From Bacillota bacterium (GTDB lineage: Bacteria > Bacillota_I > Bacilli_A > RFN20 > CAG-826), in assembly GCA_023396795.1 (NCBI GenBank), contig JAEWUY010000035.1, forward strand, positions 1 through 5,926: a stretch of DNA of 5,926 nt. Reading direction: 5' to 3'. The translations under genes were made by a program, and so were the position numbers. Of this stretch, positions 1-5,669 are shown piece after piece. Within the stretch, counting starts at the first letter, position 1, and each line of letters opens with the position of its first letter. The notes beneath the pieces are model-generated. The model saw only the letters and a list, made by a program, of their open reading frames with translations, did no database searches and was not told the origin of the DNA.

Positions 1-429
1 GAAGTAAATCATCCCTATTATGCCCTTAAAGATTTAATTGCCGAAGCTAATCAAGACGAAATTCACATCGTTGATTTTCATGGCGAGGCAACTGCTGAAA
101 AAAGCGCATTTGCATATGCTTTTGATGGACAAGTAAACGCTATTTTAGGCACTCATACGCATGTTCAAACACGAGACTATCGGCTTTTACCAAACGGGAC
201 TGCTTATATTAGTGATGTCGGAATGTGCGGCGCATATAACGGAATTATTGGTTTTAAAAAAGAAGAAGTGATTAACCGTACTTTATTCGGCGCTGATGAT
301 TTATTCCAACTCGATGATGGCGATCAGGCTCTTCTCTCTGCTGTTGTCATCGATATTGATTCGCGAAGTCTTAAGACAAAGGAAATTTTTCCTATCTATG
401 TTATAGAAAACGGTCGCAGTGATGGCTAA
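1..429 (+). CDS. ymdB: YmdB-family metallophosphoesterase (2',3'-cyclic nucleotide phosphodiesterase), 5' end missing
   Basis: The frame is open from the first base and encodes the C-terminal 142 residues of a protein usually about 264 long, so roughly the first 120 residues lie outside the window. Visible are DFHGEATAEK (residues 25-34), GTHTHVQT (50-57) and YISDVGMCGAYNGIIGF (69-85), hallmarks of the YmdB/TIGR00282 calcineurin-like family. His27, His52 and His54 correspond to the metal-site histidines of the C-terminal half. The N-terminal metal ligands (the D, E-N and N-H motifs) cannot be checked. In Bacillus subtilis YmdB is a cytoplasmic phosphodiesterase affecting biofilm and motility gene expression, and its gene follows rny (RNase Y), so rny may lie just upstream. 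The stop codon overlaps the miaB start by 8 nt. Family assignment is firm; the cellular role here is inferred from B. subtilis. Confidence 0.93.
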   Translation, partial: EVNHPYYALKDLIAEANQDEIHIVDFHGEATAEKSAFAYAFDGQVNAILGTHTHVQTRDYRLLPNGTAYISDVGMCGAYNGIIGFKKEEVINRTLFGADDLFQLDDGDQALLSAVVIDIDSRSLKTKEIFPIYVIENGRSDG

Positions 430-1861
430 ATCAAAAATTATCTCGAAACCAAATTTAAGCGAAGTGCGTATTCGTCAGAAGCTCATGCCAGTTCGTGATT
501 TTGATTTTTTCTATTCAGCAACCGTTCTCGAGTTTGCTAAAGGAAAAAAATATTTTATTCGAACTTATGGATGTCAGGCCAATATTCGCGATGAAGAAAT
601 TTTATCTGGCATTTTAGAAAAAGCTGGTTTTACGCGAACAAGCAAAGAAGCAACTGCTGATTTAATCATTCTTAATACTTGCGCTGTTCGCGAAAATGCT
701 GAAGACAAAGTTTTGGGTGAACTCGGAACACTTAAAGCGCTTAAGGCTCAAAACAAGGACCTTATCATCGCTGTTTCGGGGTGTATGAGTCAGCAAGAAC
801 ACATCATTGATTTGCTACTGCAAAAATATCCGCAAGTTGATATTATTTTTGGAACTCATAATGTTCATAAAATTCTTGAACTAATCGATATTTTTCTTCG
901 GGATAATGCTCGCGTTATTGATGTCAAGGCCAGACCATTAGAAATAGTTGAAAAAATGCCCTCAACTCGTAACTCAAAATATAAAGCTTATGTCAACATT
1001 TCTTATGGTTGTGATAAGTTTTGTACTTACTGTATTGTTCCTTATACTCGCGGCCAAGAACGGAGCCGTCCAAAAGAAGAAATTCTCAATGAGTGTCGGG
1101 ATTTGGTAAAGCGAGGTTATCAAGAAATTACTCTTCTTGGGCAAAATGTTAACTCATACGGAAAGGATTTAGGTATTTCTTTTTCATTTGCTAATTTGTT
1201 AGAAGAAGTAGCTGAACTAGGCATACCACGTTTACGTTTTCTTACTTCTCATCCCTTTGATTTTAGCGACGATATTATCTTTGCTATGAAGAAACACCCA
1301 AACATCATGAAATACGTTCACCTACCCGTGCAAAGCGGCAATAACGAGATTTTACGAGCGATGGGTCGTCGCTATAACCGTGAAAGATATTTAGAAATCG
1401 TTCGTAAGATTCGTTTAGAATTGCCTGAGGCAACAATCAGCACTGATATTATTGTCGGCTTTCCAAATGAAAGTGAATCACAGTTTTTAGATACTGTTGA
1501 TTTAGTTAAAAAGGTTGGTTACGAAAGTGCTTTTACCTTTATTTATTCGCCACGTCAAGGAACCCCGGCGGCGCGTTTAATCGATAATGTCAGTAAAAAA
1601 GAAAAATCCGTGCGTTTTCAAATTTTGACGAAAGCCCTTGAAGAAACAATCGCAAACTCATCAAGTAATATGGTTGGAAAAACCTATGATGTTCTTGTTG
1701 ATGGCTGGAGCAAAAAGAATAAATCGGTTTTGTCAGGATACACTGAAGGAAATAAATTATTACACTTTAAAGGCGAAGAAAAAATAATAGGAACGATTGT
1801 AAAAGTTAAAGTCAACGCCTCACACGTCTACTCCTTACAAGGAGAAATCGTTAATGAGTAA
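422..1861 (+). CDS. miaB: tRNA-2-methylthio-N6-dimethylallyladenosine37 synthase MiaB
   Basis: This 479-residue radical-SAM methylthiotransferase converts i6A37 to ms2i6A37 in UNN-decoding tRNAs. The N-terminal UPF0004 domain spans about residues 44-155, with the auxiliary [4Fe-4S] ligands Cys51 (TYGCQ), Cys87 (NTCAVREN) and Cys121 (SGCMSQ). The radical-SAM CxxxCxxC motif is Cys197, Cys201 and Cys204 in YGCDKFCTYCIVPYTRG. TSHPFDF, HLPVQSG, TDIIVGFPNE and FIYSPRQGTPAA follow. A TRAM domain covers about 417-478. Length and order match MiaB, and the close resemblance to the Bacillus protein separates it from MtaB and RimO. A GTG at 419 directly precedes the ATG at 422. I prefer ATG because it gives the same ATGNNTAA overlap seen at two other junctions. 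No Shine-Dalgarno is visible, so translation is probably coupled to ymdB. The first 43 residues are poorly conserved, as in B. subtilis. Confidence 0.96.
   Translation: MAKSKIISKPNLSEVRIRQKLMPVRDFDFFYSATVLEFAKGKKYFIRTYGCQANIRDEEILSGILEKAGFTRTSKEATADLIILNTCAVRENAEDKVLGELGTLKALKAQNKDLIIAVSGCMSQQEHIIDLLLQKYPQVDIIFGTHNVHKILELIDIFLRDNARVIDVKARPLEIVEKMPSTRNSKYKAYVNISYGCDKFCTYCIVPYTRGQERSRPKEEILNECRDLVKRGYQEITLLGQNVNSYGKDLGISFSFANLLEEVAELGIPRLRFLTSHPFDFSDDIIFAMKKHPNIMKYVHLPVQSGNNEILRAMGRRYNRERYLEIVRKIRLELPEATISTDIIVGFPNESESQFLDTVDLVKKVGYESAFTFIYSPRQGTPAARLIDNVSKKEKSVRFQILTKALEETIANSSSNMVGKTYDVLVDGWSKKNKSVLSGYTEGNKLLHFKGEEKIIGTIVKVKVNASHVYSLQGEIVNE
1829..1861 (+). promoter_or_regulatory. Shine-Dalgarno of the Ric-family gene inside a perfect hairpin
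   Basis: AAGGAG at 1839-1844 stands 9 nt before the ATG at 1854 and is the best Shine-Dalgarno in the first half of the window. It forms the 3' arm of a perfect 14-nt palindrome, CTCCTTACAAGGAG, at 1831-1844. In RNA this can fold as five pairs with a TACA loop and would mask the site. The element lies within the last codons of miaB, so a ribosome finishing miaB would melt it. This suggests translational coupling. The palindrome is read directly; the effect is inference. Confidence 0.55.
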
Positions 1862-2165
1862 TTTAGAAACCGCTCTTGCGAATTTAAAACAAGAGATTTA
1901 TGACGATGAGTTAATCAAAGAATATTTTCGTGTTCGTGATCTAGTGCTTAAAAATGAAGAGTTAAAAGAACTTAAACAACAAATTAATGACTTGCAAGTC
2001 AAGCTTTCTTTGAATATGGCAAACCCCGAGTTACACGCTACTTATAAACGTGAGTATGAACAACTCTTGAATAAATATAATCTTCATCCCTTAATTAGCA
2101 ACTTCACAATTTTACAATCGGAAGTTCATGATTTTTTGCAAAATATCGCTGATTTGCTTGAATAA
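1854..2165 (+). CDS. Short YlbF/YmcA (RicA/RicF-like) family protein
   Basis: This 103-residue, almost entirely helical, charged protein resembles the YlbF/YmcA (DUF964, Com_YlbF) family. Its central heptad-like stretch (residues 34-52, ELKELKQQINDLQVKLSLN) and its end, EVHDFLQNIADLL, align with the conserved core. Its position directly after miaB matches ymcA (ricA) in B. subtilis, so RicA is the likeliest equivalent, but RicF cannot be excluded and no symbol is given. In B. subtilis, RicA, RicF and RicT form a complex with [4Fe-4S] clusters that influences RNase Y processing and development. B. subtilis RicA and RicF are about 143-149 residues and carry cysteines in a C-terminal tail. This protein lacks the tail and has no cysteine at all. 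The gene overlaps miaB by 8 nt and has a good AAGGAG site. It is cytoplasmic, with no signal or membrane segment. Confidence 0.8.
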   Translation: MSNLETALANLKQEIYDDELIKEYFRVRDLVLKNEELKELKQQINDLQVKLSLNMANPELHATYKREYEQLLNKYNLHPLISNFTILQSEVHDFLQNIADLLE

Positions 2166-2189
2166 CAATCTTTTTCCGTCGTTTTTAAC

Positions 2190-2201
2190 TATAATTGAAT
2201 C
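2190..2201 (+). promoter_or_regulatory. Candidate -10 element for a leaderless miaA transcript
   Basis: A consensus TATAAT lies at 2190-2195 in the 36-nt gap between the Ric-family gene and miaA, with only TGAATC between it and the ATG at 2202. Transcription normally starts about 7 nt after the -10, which would place +1 at or next to the A of the start codon. No convincing -35 is seen at 16-19 nt spacing, and there is no TG extension. The -10 could therefore be chance in AT-rich DNA. The absence of any Shine-Dalgarno before miaA supports the leaderless reading. Confidence 0.42.
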
Positions 2202-3074
2202 ATGATATATGTCATCACAGGACCAACCAATACTGGCAAAGATCGCGTTGCAATTGATTTAGCCAAACGTCTCGGCGGAGAAATAATTAACGCCGATGCC
2301 TTTCATGTATATAAGCAGTTGCTTATTGGAACGAATAAACCTAAAGAGGATGATTTTCAAGGTATCAAACACCATCTTTTTGGATCTATTGATGTCAGTG
2401 AATCTTATTCAATTGCCCGCTATCAAATTGAAGCACGCGCCATTATTGATGATTTACTAACTCGTAACATTCCCGTGATTTTATTAGGGGGTAGCGGTTT
2501 ATACATACGAGCTGCTTTGTTTGACTATCGTTTTCGGGAAGAAAAAGAAATTGATTTATCAAAATACGATAATTTAAGTAGCGAAGAACTTTATCGTGAG
2601 TTACAAACTGTCGATATTGAATCTTCACGGCAAATTCATCCCAACAATCGCAAACGGGTTTTGAGAGCCTTAAAAATATTTATGGCACAGGGGATAAAGA
2701 AATCCGACATCCCAATCGTCTCTACTAATTTACCTATTTATGATGTCCGTTTTTATGGTGTTGAGTTTGATCGAGAAAGCTTGTACTTGCGAATCGCTAA
2801 ACGGGTTGAGCGGATGGTTAACGAAGGACTTTTTGAAGAAGTTAAATCATTAATAAATAAATATGGATCAAAACAACAAGCGTTTAGTGCGATTGGTTAC
2901 AAAGAAGTAATTGCTTTCTATGAAGGGAAATTAACTCAAGAAGAGGCAATTAAAACCATTGTTACGAATACTCGGCATTATGTTAAACGGCAAATGACGT
3001 TCGTCCGTCATCTGTTTCCAATGAAATGGATTAAATGTGCTGATGAAATATTCCAAGAGGAAAATAATGGATAA
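2202..3074 (+). CDS. miaA: tRNA dimethylallyltransferase MiaA with an atypical P-loop
   Basis: MiaA transfers the dimethylallyl group from DMAPP to N6 of A37 in UNN-decoding tRNAs, making the i6A substrate of MiaB. At 290 residues it is slightly short for the family, with a compact central insert around residues 112-145. Family motifs are the P-loop GPTNTGKD (7-14), the catalytic-site aspartate in NADAFHVY (Asp32), LIGTNKP (41-47), LGGSGLYIRA (95-104), IHPNNRKRVLRAL (145-157), SAIGYKEV (229-236) and TRHYVKRQMTFVRH (257-270). Two deviations stand out. The P-loop ends Lys13-Asp14 where Thr/Ser is usual, and DAFHVY replaces the common DS-x-QxY. The start is fixed: an in-frame TGA at 2196 precedes it, and the P-loop begins at residue 7. 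There is no Shine-Dalgarno. The family assignment is secure; full activity is likely, given the retained motifs, but not proven. Confidence 0.93.
   Translation: MIYVITGPTNTGKDRVAIDLAKRLGGEIINADAFHVYKQLLIGTNKPKEDDFQGIKHHLFGSIDVSESYSIARYQIEARAIIDDLLTRNIPVILLGGSGLYIRAALFDYRFREEKEIDLSKYDNLSSEELYRELQTVDIESSRQIHPNNRKRVLRALKIFMAQGIKKSDIPIVSTNLPIYDVRFYGVEFDRESLYLRIAKRVERMVNEGLFEEVKSLINKYGSKQQAFSAIGYKEVIAFYEGKLTQEEAIKTIVTNTRHYVKRQMTFVRHLFPMKWIKCADEIFQEENNG
3055..3066 (+). promoter_or_regulatory. Shine-Dalgarno that decides the tcdA start
   Basis: AAGAGG at 3055-3060 lies 6 nt before the ATG at 3067, inside the last codons of miaA. This good spacing favours 3067 over the in-frame ATG at 3037, which would add ten residues that have no counterpart in the family and would lengthen the overlap with miaA to 38 nt. 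Confidence 0.7.
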
Positions 3075-3750
3075 GCGTTTAGATCGTTTCTCACTTATTG
3101 TGGGCGAAGAAAAAGTAGCTTCTTTGAAAAGCAAAACGGTTTTAGTATGCGGTTTAGGAGGAGTCGGAGGAACTTGTTTAGAAAGTTTATCTAGATCAGG
3201 TGTCGGCTCCTTCATTATTGTTGATTTTGACTGCGTTGATCTTAGTAATCTTAATCGTCAAATTCTTTTTGATAATTCAGATGTTGGGGAAACGAAAGTT
3301 GTTGCTGCCCAAAAAAGAATACAACGAATTAATGAAGATATTAATGTTTCAATAATTTCTGCTCGTGTCGACGATGCATTTATAAAAGATTTGCAACGAT
3401 ATGACATTGATTTTGTAATTGACGCCATTGATTCTCCTTCAGCAAAACAAATGCTTATAAATTATTGTTTTGCGCAAAAAATTCCCTTTATTTGTTCACT
3501 TGGCATGGCTAATCGTCTCGATCCTACAGCAGTGCGAGTTGGCAGTTTAGATGAAACAAGATTAGATCCATTGGCAAAGAAAATGCGAGCATTACTTCGT
3601 AAGGATAAGATTGATTTATCAAAAGTCCCGGTTGTTTATTCTCTTGAAAAGCCCATCAGTAGTGGTCGAACACTCGGTTCAGTAATGAATGTTCCTTCTG
3701 CTGCCGGATTAGCTTTGTCATACTTCTGTTTAGAGTATCTATTAAAATAG
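3067..3750 (+). CDS. tcdA: tRNA threonylcarbamoyladenosine dehydratase TcdA (ThiF/E1-like)
   Basis: This 227-residue E1-like ATP-dependent enzyme is expected to cyclise t6A37 to ct6A in ANN-decoding tRNAs through an adenylated carboxylate. It opens with LDRFSLIVGEEKVASL, typical of the TcdA/YgdL/YrvM group. Next come the nucleotide-binding CGLGGVGG (residues 28-35), the acidic pair Asp53 and Asp55, and NLNRQI (61-66). Further on are VIDAIDSPSAK (117-127), SLGMANRLDPT (144-154), TRLDPLAKKMR (164-174), VVYSLEKP (189-196) and NVPSAAGLALSY (208-219). GMANRLDP and PLAKKMR separate TcdA from ThiF, MoeB and HesA. It is shorter than the B. subtilis (about 254) and E. coli (268) proteins, ending soon after the last core helix without their C-terminal extension. 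It overlaps miaA by 8 nt (ATGGATAA), so it is probably co-translated with it. The link to miaA and miaB is position 37 of tRNA. Confidence 0.92.
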   Translation: MDKRLDRFSLIVGEEKVASLKSKTVLVCGLGGVGGTCLESLSRSGVGSFIIVDFDCVDLSNLNRQILFDNSDVGETKVVAAQKRIQRINEDINVSIISARVDDAFIKDLQRYDIDFVIDAIDSPSAKQMLINYCFAQKIPFICSLGMANRLDPTAVRVGSLDETRLDPLAKKMRALLRKDKIDLSKVPVVYSLEKPISSGRTLGSVMNVPSAAGLALSYFCLEYLLK

Positions 3751-3785
3751 CAATCGCTATTGTAAAATTCTCATAGACGAATTTT
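3746..3785 (+). terminator. Two tandem stem-loops between tcdA and fhs (possible weak terminator or processing site)
   Basis: The first hairpin has arms AATAGC (3746-3751) and GCTATT (3756-3761) around an AATC loop, and it includes the tcdA stop codon. The second has perfect 7-bp arms AAAATTC (3764-3770) and GAATTTT (3779-3785) around an 8-nt loop. Neither is followed by a long T tract. Termination would therefore be weak, and the AT-rich second stem is not very stable. They may instead mark an mRNA end or cleavage point between tcdA and fhs. Both inverted repeats are exact in the sequence; the function is uncertain. Confidence 0.35.
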
Positions 3786-3788
3786 CAT

Positions 3789-3801
3789 GGAGGAACTAGT
3801 T
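3789..3801 (+). promoter_or_regulatory. Shine-Dalgarno that decides the fhs start
   Basis: GGAGG at 3789-3793 is followed by an 8-nt spacer and the ATG at 3802. The upstream in-frame ATG at 3787 overlaps this site and has no Shine-Dalgarno of its own, so 3802 is the likely start. The site lies 3 nt beyond the second intergenic stem-loop. Confidence 0.75.
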
Positions 3802-5418
3802 ATGCCCCTTTTACAAATTGATGAAATTGCCCGAATAGCTGGTATTCCTGCTGAATTTATTGAACCTTACGGAAAATATAAAGCAAAAATTGATACAAAA
3901 ATATTTGACCATCTTAAAAATGTTCCTAATGGCAAAATCGTTTTAGTTACGGCGATAACGCCCACAAAAGCTGGCGAAGGCAAAACCACGACTTCCATCG
4001 CCTTAACAGAGGGTATGGCGAAAATTAATCAAAAAGCCATATTAGCACTTCGTGAACCCTCTTTAGGACCGGTTTTTGGCATCAAAGGTGGAGCCACAGG
4101 GGGAGGTCTAGCTTCAATTGATCCCAGAGAAGATATTAACTTGCACTTTACGGGCGATATGCACGCTCTAACTTCGAGCATTAATTTAATCTCAGCGGTT
4201 ATTGATAATCATATTTTTCAAGGTAATGAACTAAAAATAGACCCGAAGCGCATTTTATGGAAAAGAGCGATGGATATGAATGATCGCGCTCTTCGCGAGA
4301 TTATTATTGGTCGCGGTCCTAAAAATGGCCAAGAACGTGAAGATGGGTTCGTTATTACGGTTGCTTCTGAATTGATGGCGATTTTATGTCTTGCTAATGA
4401 CGCGGATGATTTTCAAAATCGGATCCGTGAAATCATTGTCGCCTTTGATCAAGAAGGTAATCCGGTTCGCGTAAGCGATCTCAAAATTTCGCATGCAATT
4501 ATGAAATTAATGCGTGAAGCTTTAAAACCAAATCTCGTTCAAACAATTGAAAATAATCCTGTTCTCGTTCATGGTGGTCCGTTTGCAAATATCGCCCACG
4601 GTTGTAACTCACTTATCGCTTTAAAATTAGCTCGAAAATTAGCCCCCATAACTATTACTGAAGCTGGTTTTGGTTCTGACTTAGGCGCTGAAAAGTTTTT
4701 TGATATCGCCTGTCGTGTTGGCGATATAAAACCTGATGGTGTTGTAATGGTGGCGACACTACGAGCCCTGAAAATGCATGGCGGTCAACTTTTAGATAAA
4801 ATTAGCGAAGAAAATGTTGACGCTTTAATAAAAGGCGTATGCAATTTACGTGTTCATTTAGAAAATATTAAAAAGTTTGGAGTGCCTTGTATTGTTGCCA
4901 TTAATCATTTTGCAAGCGACCACGTTAGTGAAATTCAAGCTCTTGAAAAATGGTGTGCTGATAATGGTTACCAAGTAAGTTTTCTCGATGGATTTTTAAA
5001 AGGCGGTGAAGGAGCAACTGATTTGGCGTCCAAAGTCGTTGATATGCTAAATAATGAACCGTCATTTTATCGGCCCTTATACTCACTTGATATGACAATT
5101 GAAGAAAAAATCGAGAAAGTTTGTAAACAAATTTATCGTGCTGGCAAGGTTGAATATACCAAACTTGCTCGTGAACAAATTACTCAATTTACAAAGTTGG
5201 GATATGGTTCATTACCAGTTTGCATGGCTAAAACTCCACTATCGATGAGTGATAACCCTGAAGTTAGTGGTGCGCCTGAAGGTTTTACAATAACAATTCG
5301 CGAATTAACCTTATCTGCGGGTGCGGGTTTTGTGGTAGCTTTAACGGGTGAAATTTTGAAGATGCCTGGCCTACCAAAAGTTCCTTCAGCAGTCTTAATG
5401 GAAGATTTACCGTATTAA
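3802..5418 (+). CDS. fhs: Formate–tetrahydrofolate ligase (10-formyl-THF synthetase)
   Basis: This cytoplasmic enzyme makes 10-formyl-THF from formate, THF and ATP, supplying one-carbon units for purines and formyl-methionine or acting in C1 and glycine metabolism. The 538 residues carry the whole family signature. The ATP-binding loop is TPTKAGEGKTTT (residues 53-64). REPSLGPVFGIKGGATGGG (84-102) and INLHFTGDMHAL (112-123) follow. Later come HGGPFANIAHGCNS (257-270), TEAGFGSDLGAEKF (286-299), LPVCMAKT (471-478) and SAGAGFVVALTGEI (505-518). It is about 20 residues shorter than the usual 555-560 and ends MEDLPY, without the common C-terminal acidic segment ending in GLF. The start at 3802 rests on the GGAGG site; an ATG at 3787 would add five residues. 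One base separates its stop from the next start. No other C1 gene is visible, so a full pathway cannot be claimed. Confidence 0.96.
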   Translation: MPLLQIDEIARIAGIPAEFIEPYGKYKAKIDTKIFDHLKNVPNGKIVLVTAITPTKAGEGKTTTSIALTEGMAKINQKAILALREPSLGPVFGIKGGATGGGLASIDPREDINLHFTGDMHALTSSINLISAVIDNHIFQGNELKIDPKRILWKRAMDMNDRALREIIIGRGPKNGQEREDGFVITVASELMAILCLANDADDFQNRIREIIVAFDQEGNPVRVSDLKISHAIMKLMREALKPNLVQTIENNPVLVHGGPFANIAHGCNSLIALKLARKLAPITITEAGFGSDLGAEKFFDIACRVGDIKPDGVVMVATLRALKMHGGQLLDKISEENVDALIKGVCNLRVHLENIKKFGVPCIVAINHFASDHVSEIQALEKWCADNGYQVSFLDGFLKGGEGATDLASKVVDMLNNEPSFYRPLYSLDMTIEEKIEKVCKQIYRAGKVEYTKLAREQITQFTKLGYGSLPVCMAKTPLSMSDNPEVSGAPEGFTITIRELTLSAGAGFVVALTGEILKMPGLPKVPSAVLMEDLPY

Positions 5419-5419
5419 T

Positions 5420-5641
5420 ATGCAAGTCATAAATTATCAATTATTCGATATAGTCGAAATGAAAAAGGAACACCCTTGTGCTAAGCGGACAAAAAAGTTT
5501 CAAATTGTCCGTGTGGGTGCTGATATAAAAATTATGTGCTTAGGCTGTGGTAACGTTATTATGATGACCCGTTATGATTTTAATAAACGGATTCGTAAGG
5601 TTATTAGCCACGAAACAGAAGTTTTAAAATTAGAAAAATAG
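5420..5641 (+). CDS. DUF951 (YyzM-like) small cysteine-rich protein
   Basis: The 73-residue product matches the DUF951/YyzM family of Bacillota. Conserved features are LFDIVEMKKEHPC (residues 8-20), IVRVGADIKIMC (29-40) and the knuckle CLGCG (40-44). His18, Cys20, Cys40 and Cys43 could bind a metal such as zinc, though this is inferred. The family usually has about 60-70 residues, and the last dozen here (about 62-73) form a less conserved tail. Its biochemical function is not known to me. The fhs stop TAA at 5416-5418 is followed by one base and then the ATG at 5420. No Shine-Dalgarno lies at proper distance (GGAAG at 5400-5404 is 15 nt away), so termination–reinitiation from fhs is likely. 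DUF951 genes are often found beside conserved housekeeping genes, and pairing with fhs gives no clear functional hint. Confidence 0.88.
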   Translation: MQVINYQLFDIVEMKKEHPCAKRTKKFQIVRVGADIKIMCLGCGNVIMMTRYDFNKRIRKVISHETEVLKLEK

Positions 5642-5669
5642 ACATTTTGTATATTTGATTACTTATATA
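5639..5669 (+). promoter_or_regulatory. Candidate promoter for the ABC transporter gene
   Basis: TAGACA at 5639-5644 (five of six matches to TTGACA) and TATATA at 5664-5669 are separated by 19 nt; TTATAT at 5663 would give 18. Transcription would begin around 5675-5678, just before the ATG at 5679, giving a very short or absent leader. The -35 overlaps the DUF951 stop. AT-rich DNA yields such matches by chance, so this is tentative. Confidence 0.35.

Noticed and set aside
223..429. Separate small gene starting at the ATG at 223
   Set aside because: The frame continues upstream to position 1 with strong YmdB motifs, so the ATG is an internal Met (SDVGM).
2443..2628. Antisense open frame of 61 codons within miaA
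   Set aside because: It lies wholly inside a well-conserved gene, has no recognisable domain and no clear start signal; it is a shadow frame.
3037..3066. tcdA starting at the ATG at 3037
   Set aside because: AAGAGG is correctly spaced for the ATG at 3067, where the family's N-terminus begins; the extra residues are miaA coding sequence in another frame.
2931..3215. Antisense open frame of 94 codons across the miaA–tcdA junction
   Set aside because: It spans two confirmed coding genes on the opposite strand and its product is low-complexity and unlike any family I know.
3715..3743. Promoter for fhs (TTGTCA at 3715, TCTATT at 3738, 17-nt spacing)
   Set aside because: The -10 matches only four of six positions and the pair lies within tcdA coding sequence; not distinguishable from chance.
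3787..3801. fhs starting at the ATG at 3787
   Set aside because: That ATG overlaps the GGAGG serving the ATG at 3802 and has no ribosome binding site of its own.
5400..5419. GGAAG at 5400-5404 as Shine-Dalgarno for the DUF951 gene
   Set aside because: It is 15 nt from the ATG, too far; stop–start proximity with fhs is a better explanation.
419..5641. Alternative genetic code (TGA read as Trp), since no gene here ends in TGA
   Set aside because: All recognised Trp codons are TGG and the proteins are full length under the standard code; seven TAA or TAG stops are unsurprising in AT-rich DNA.
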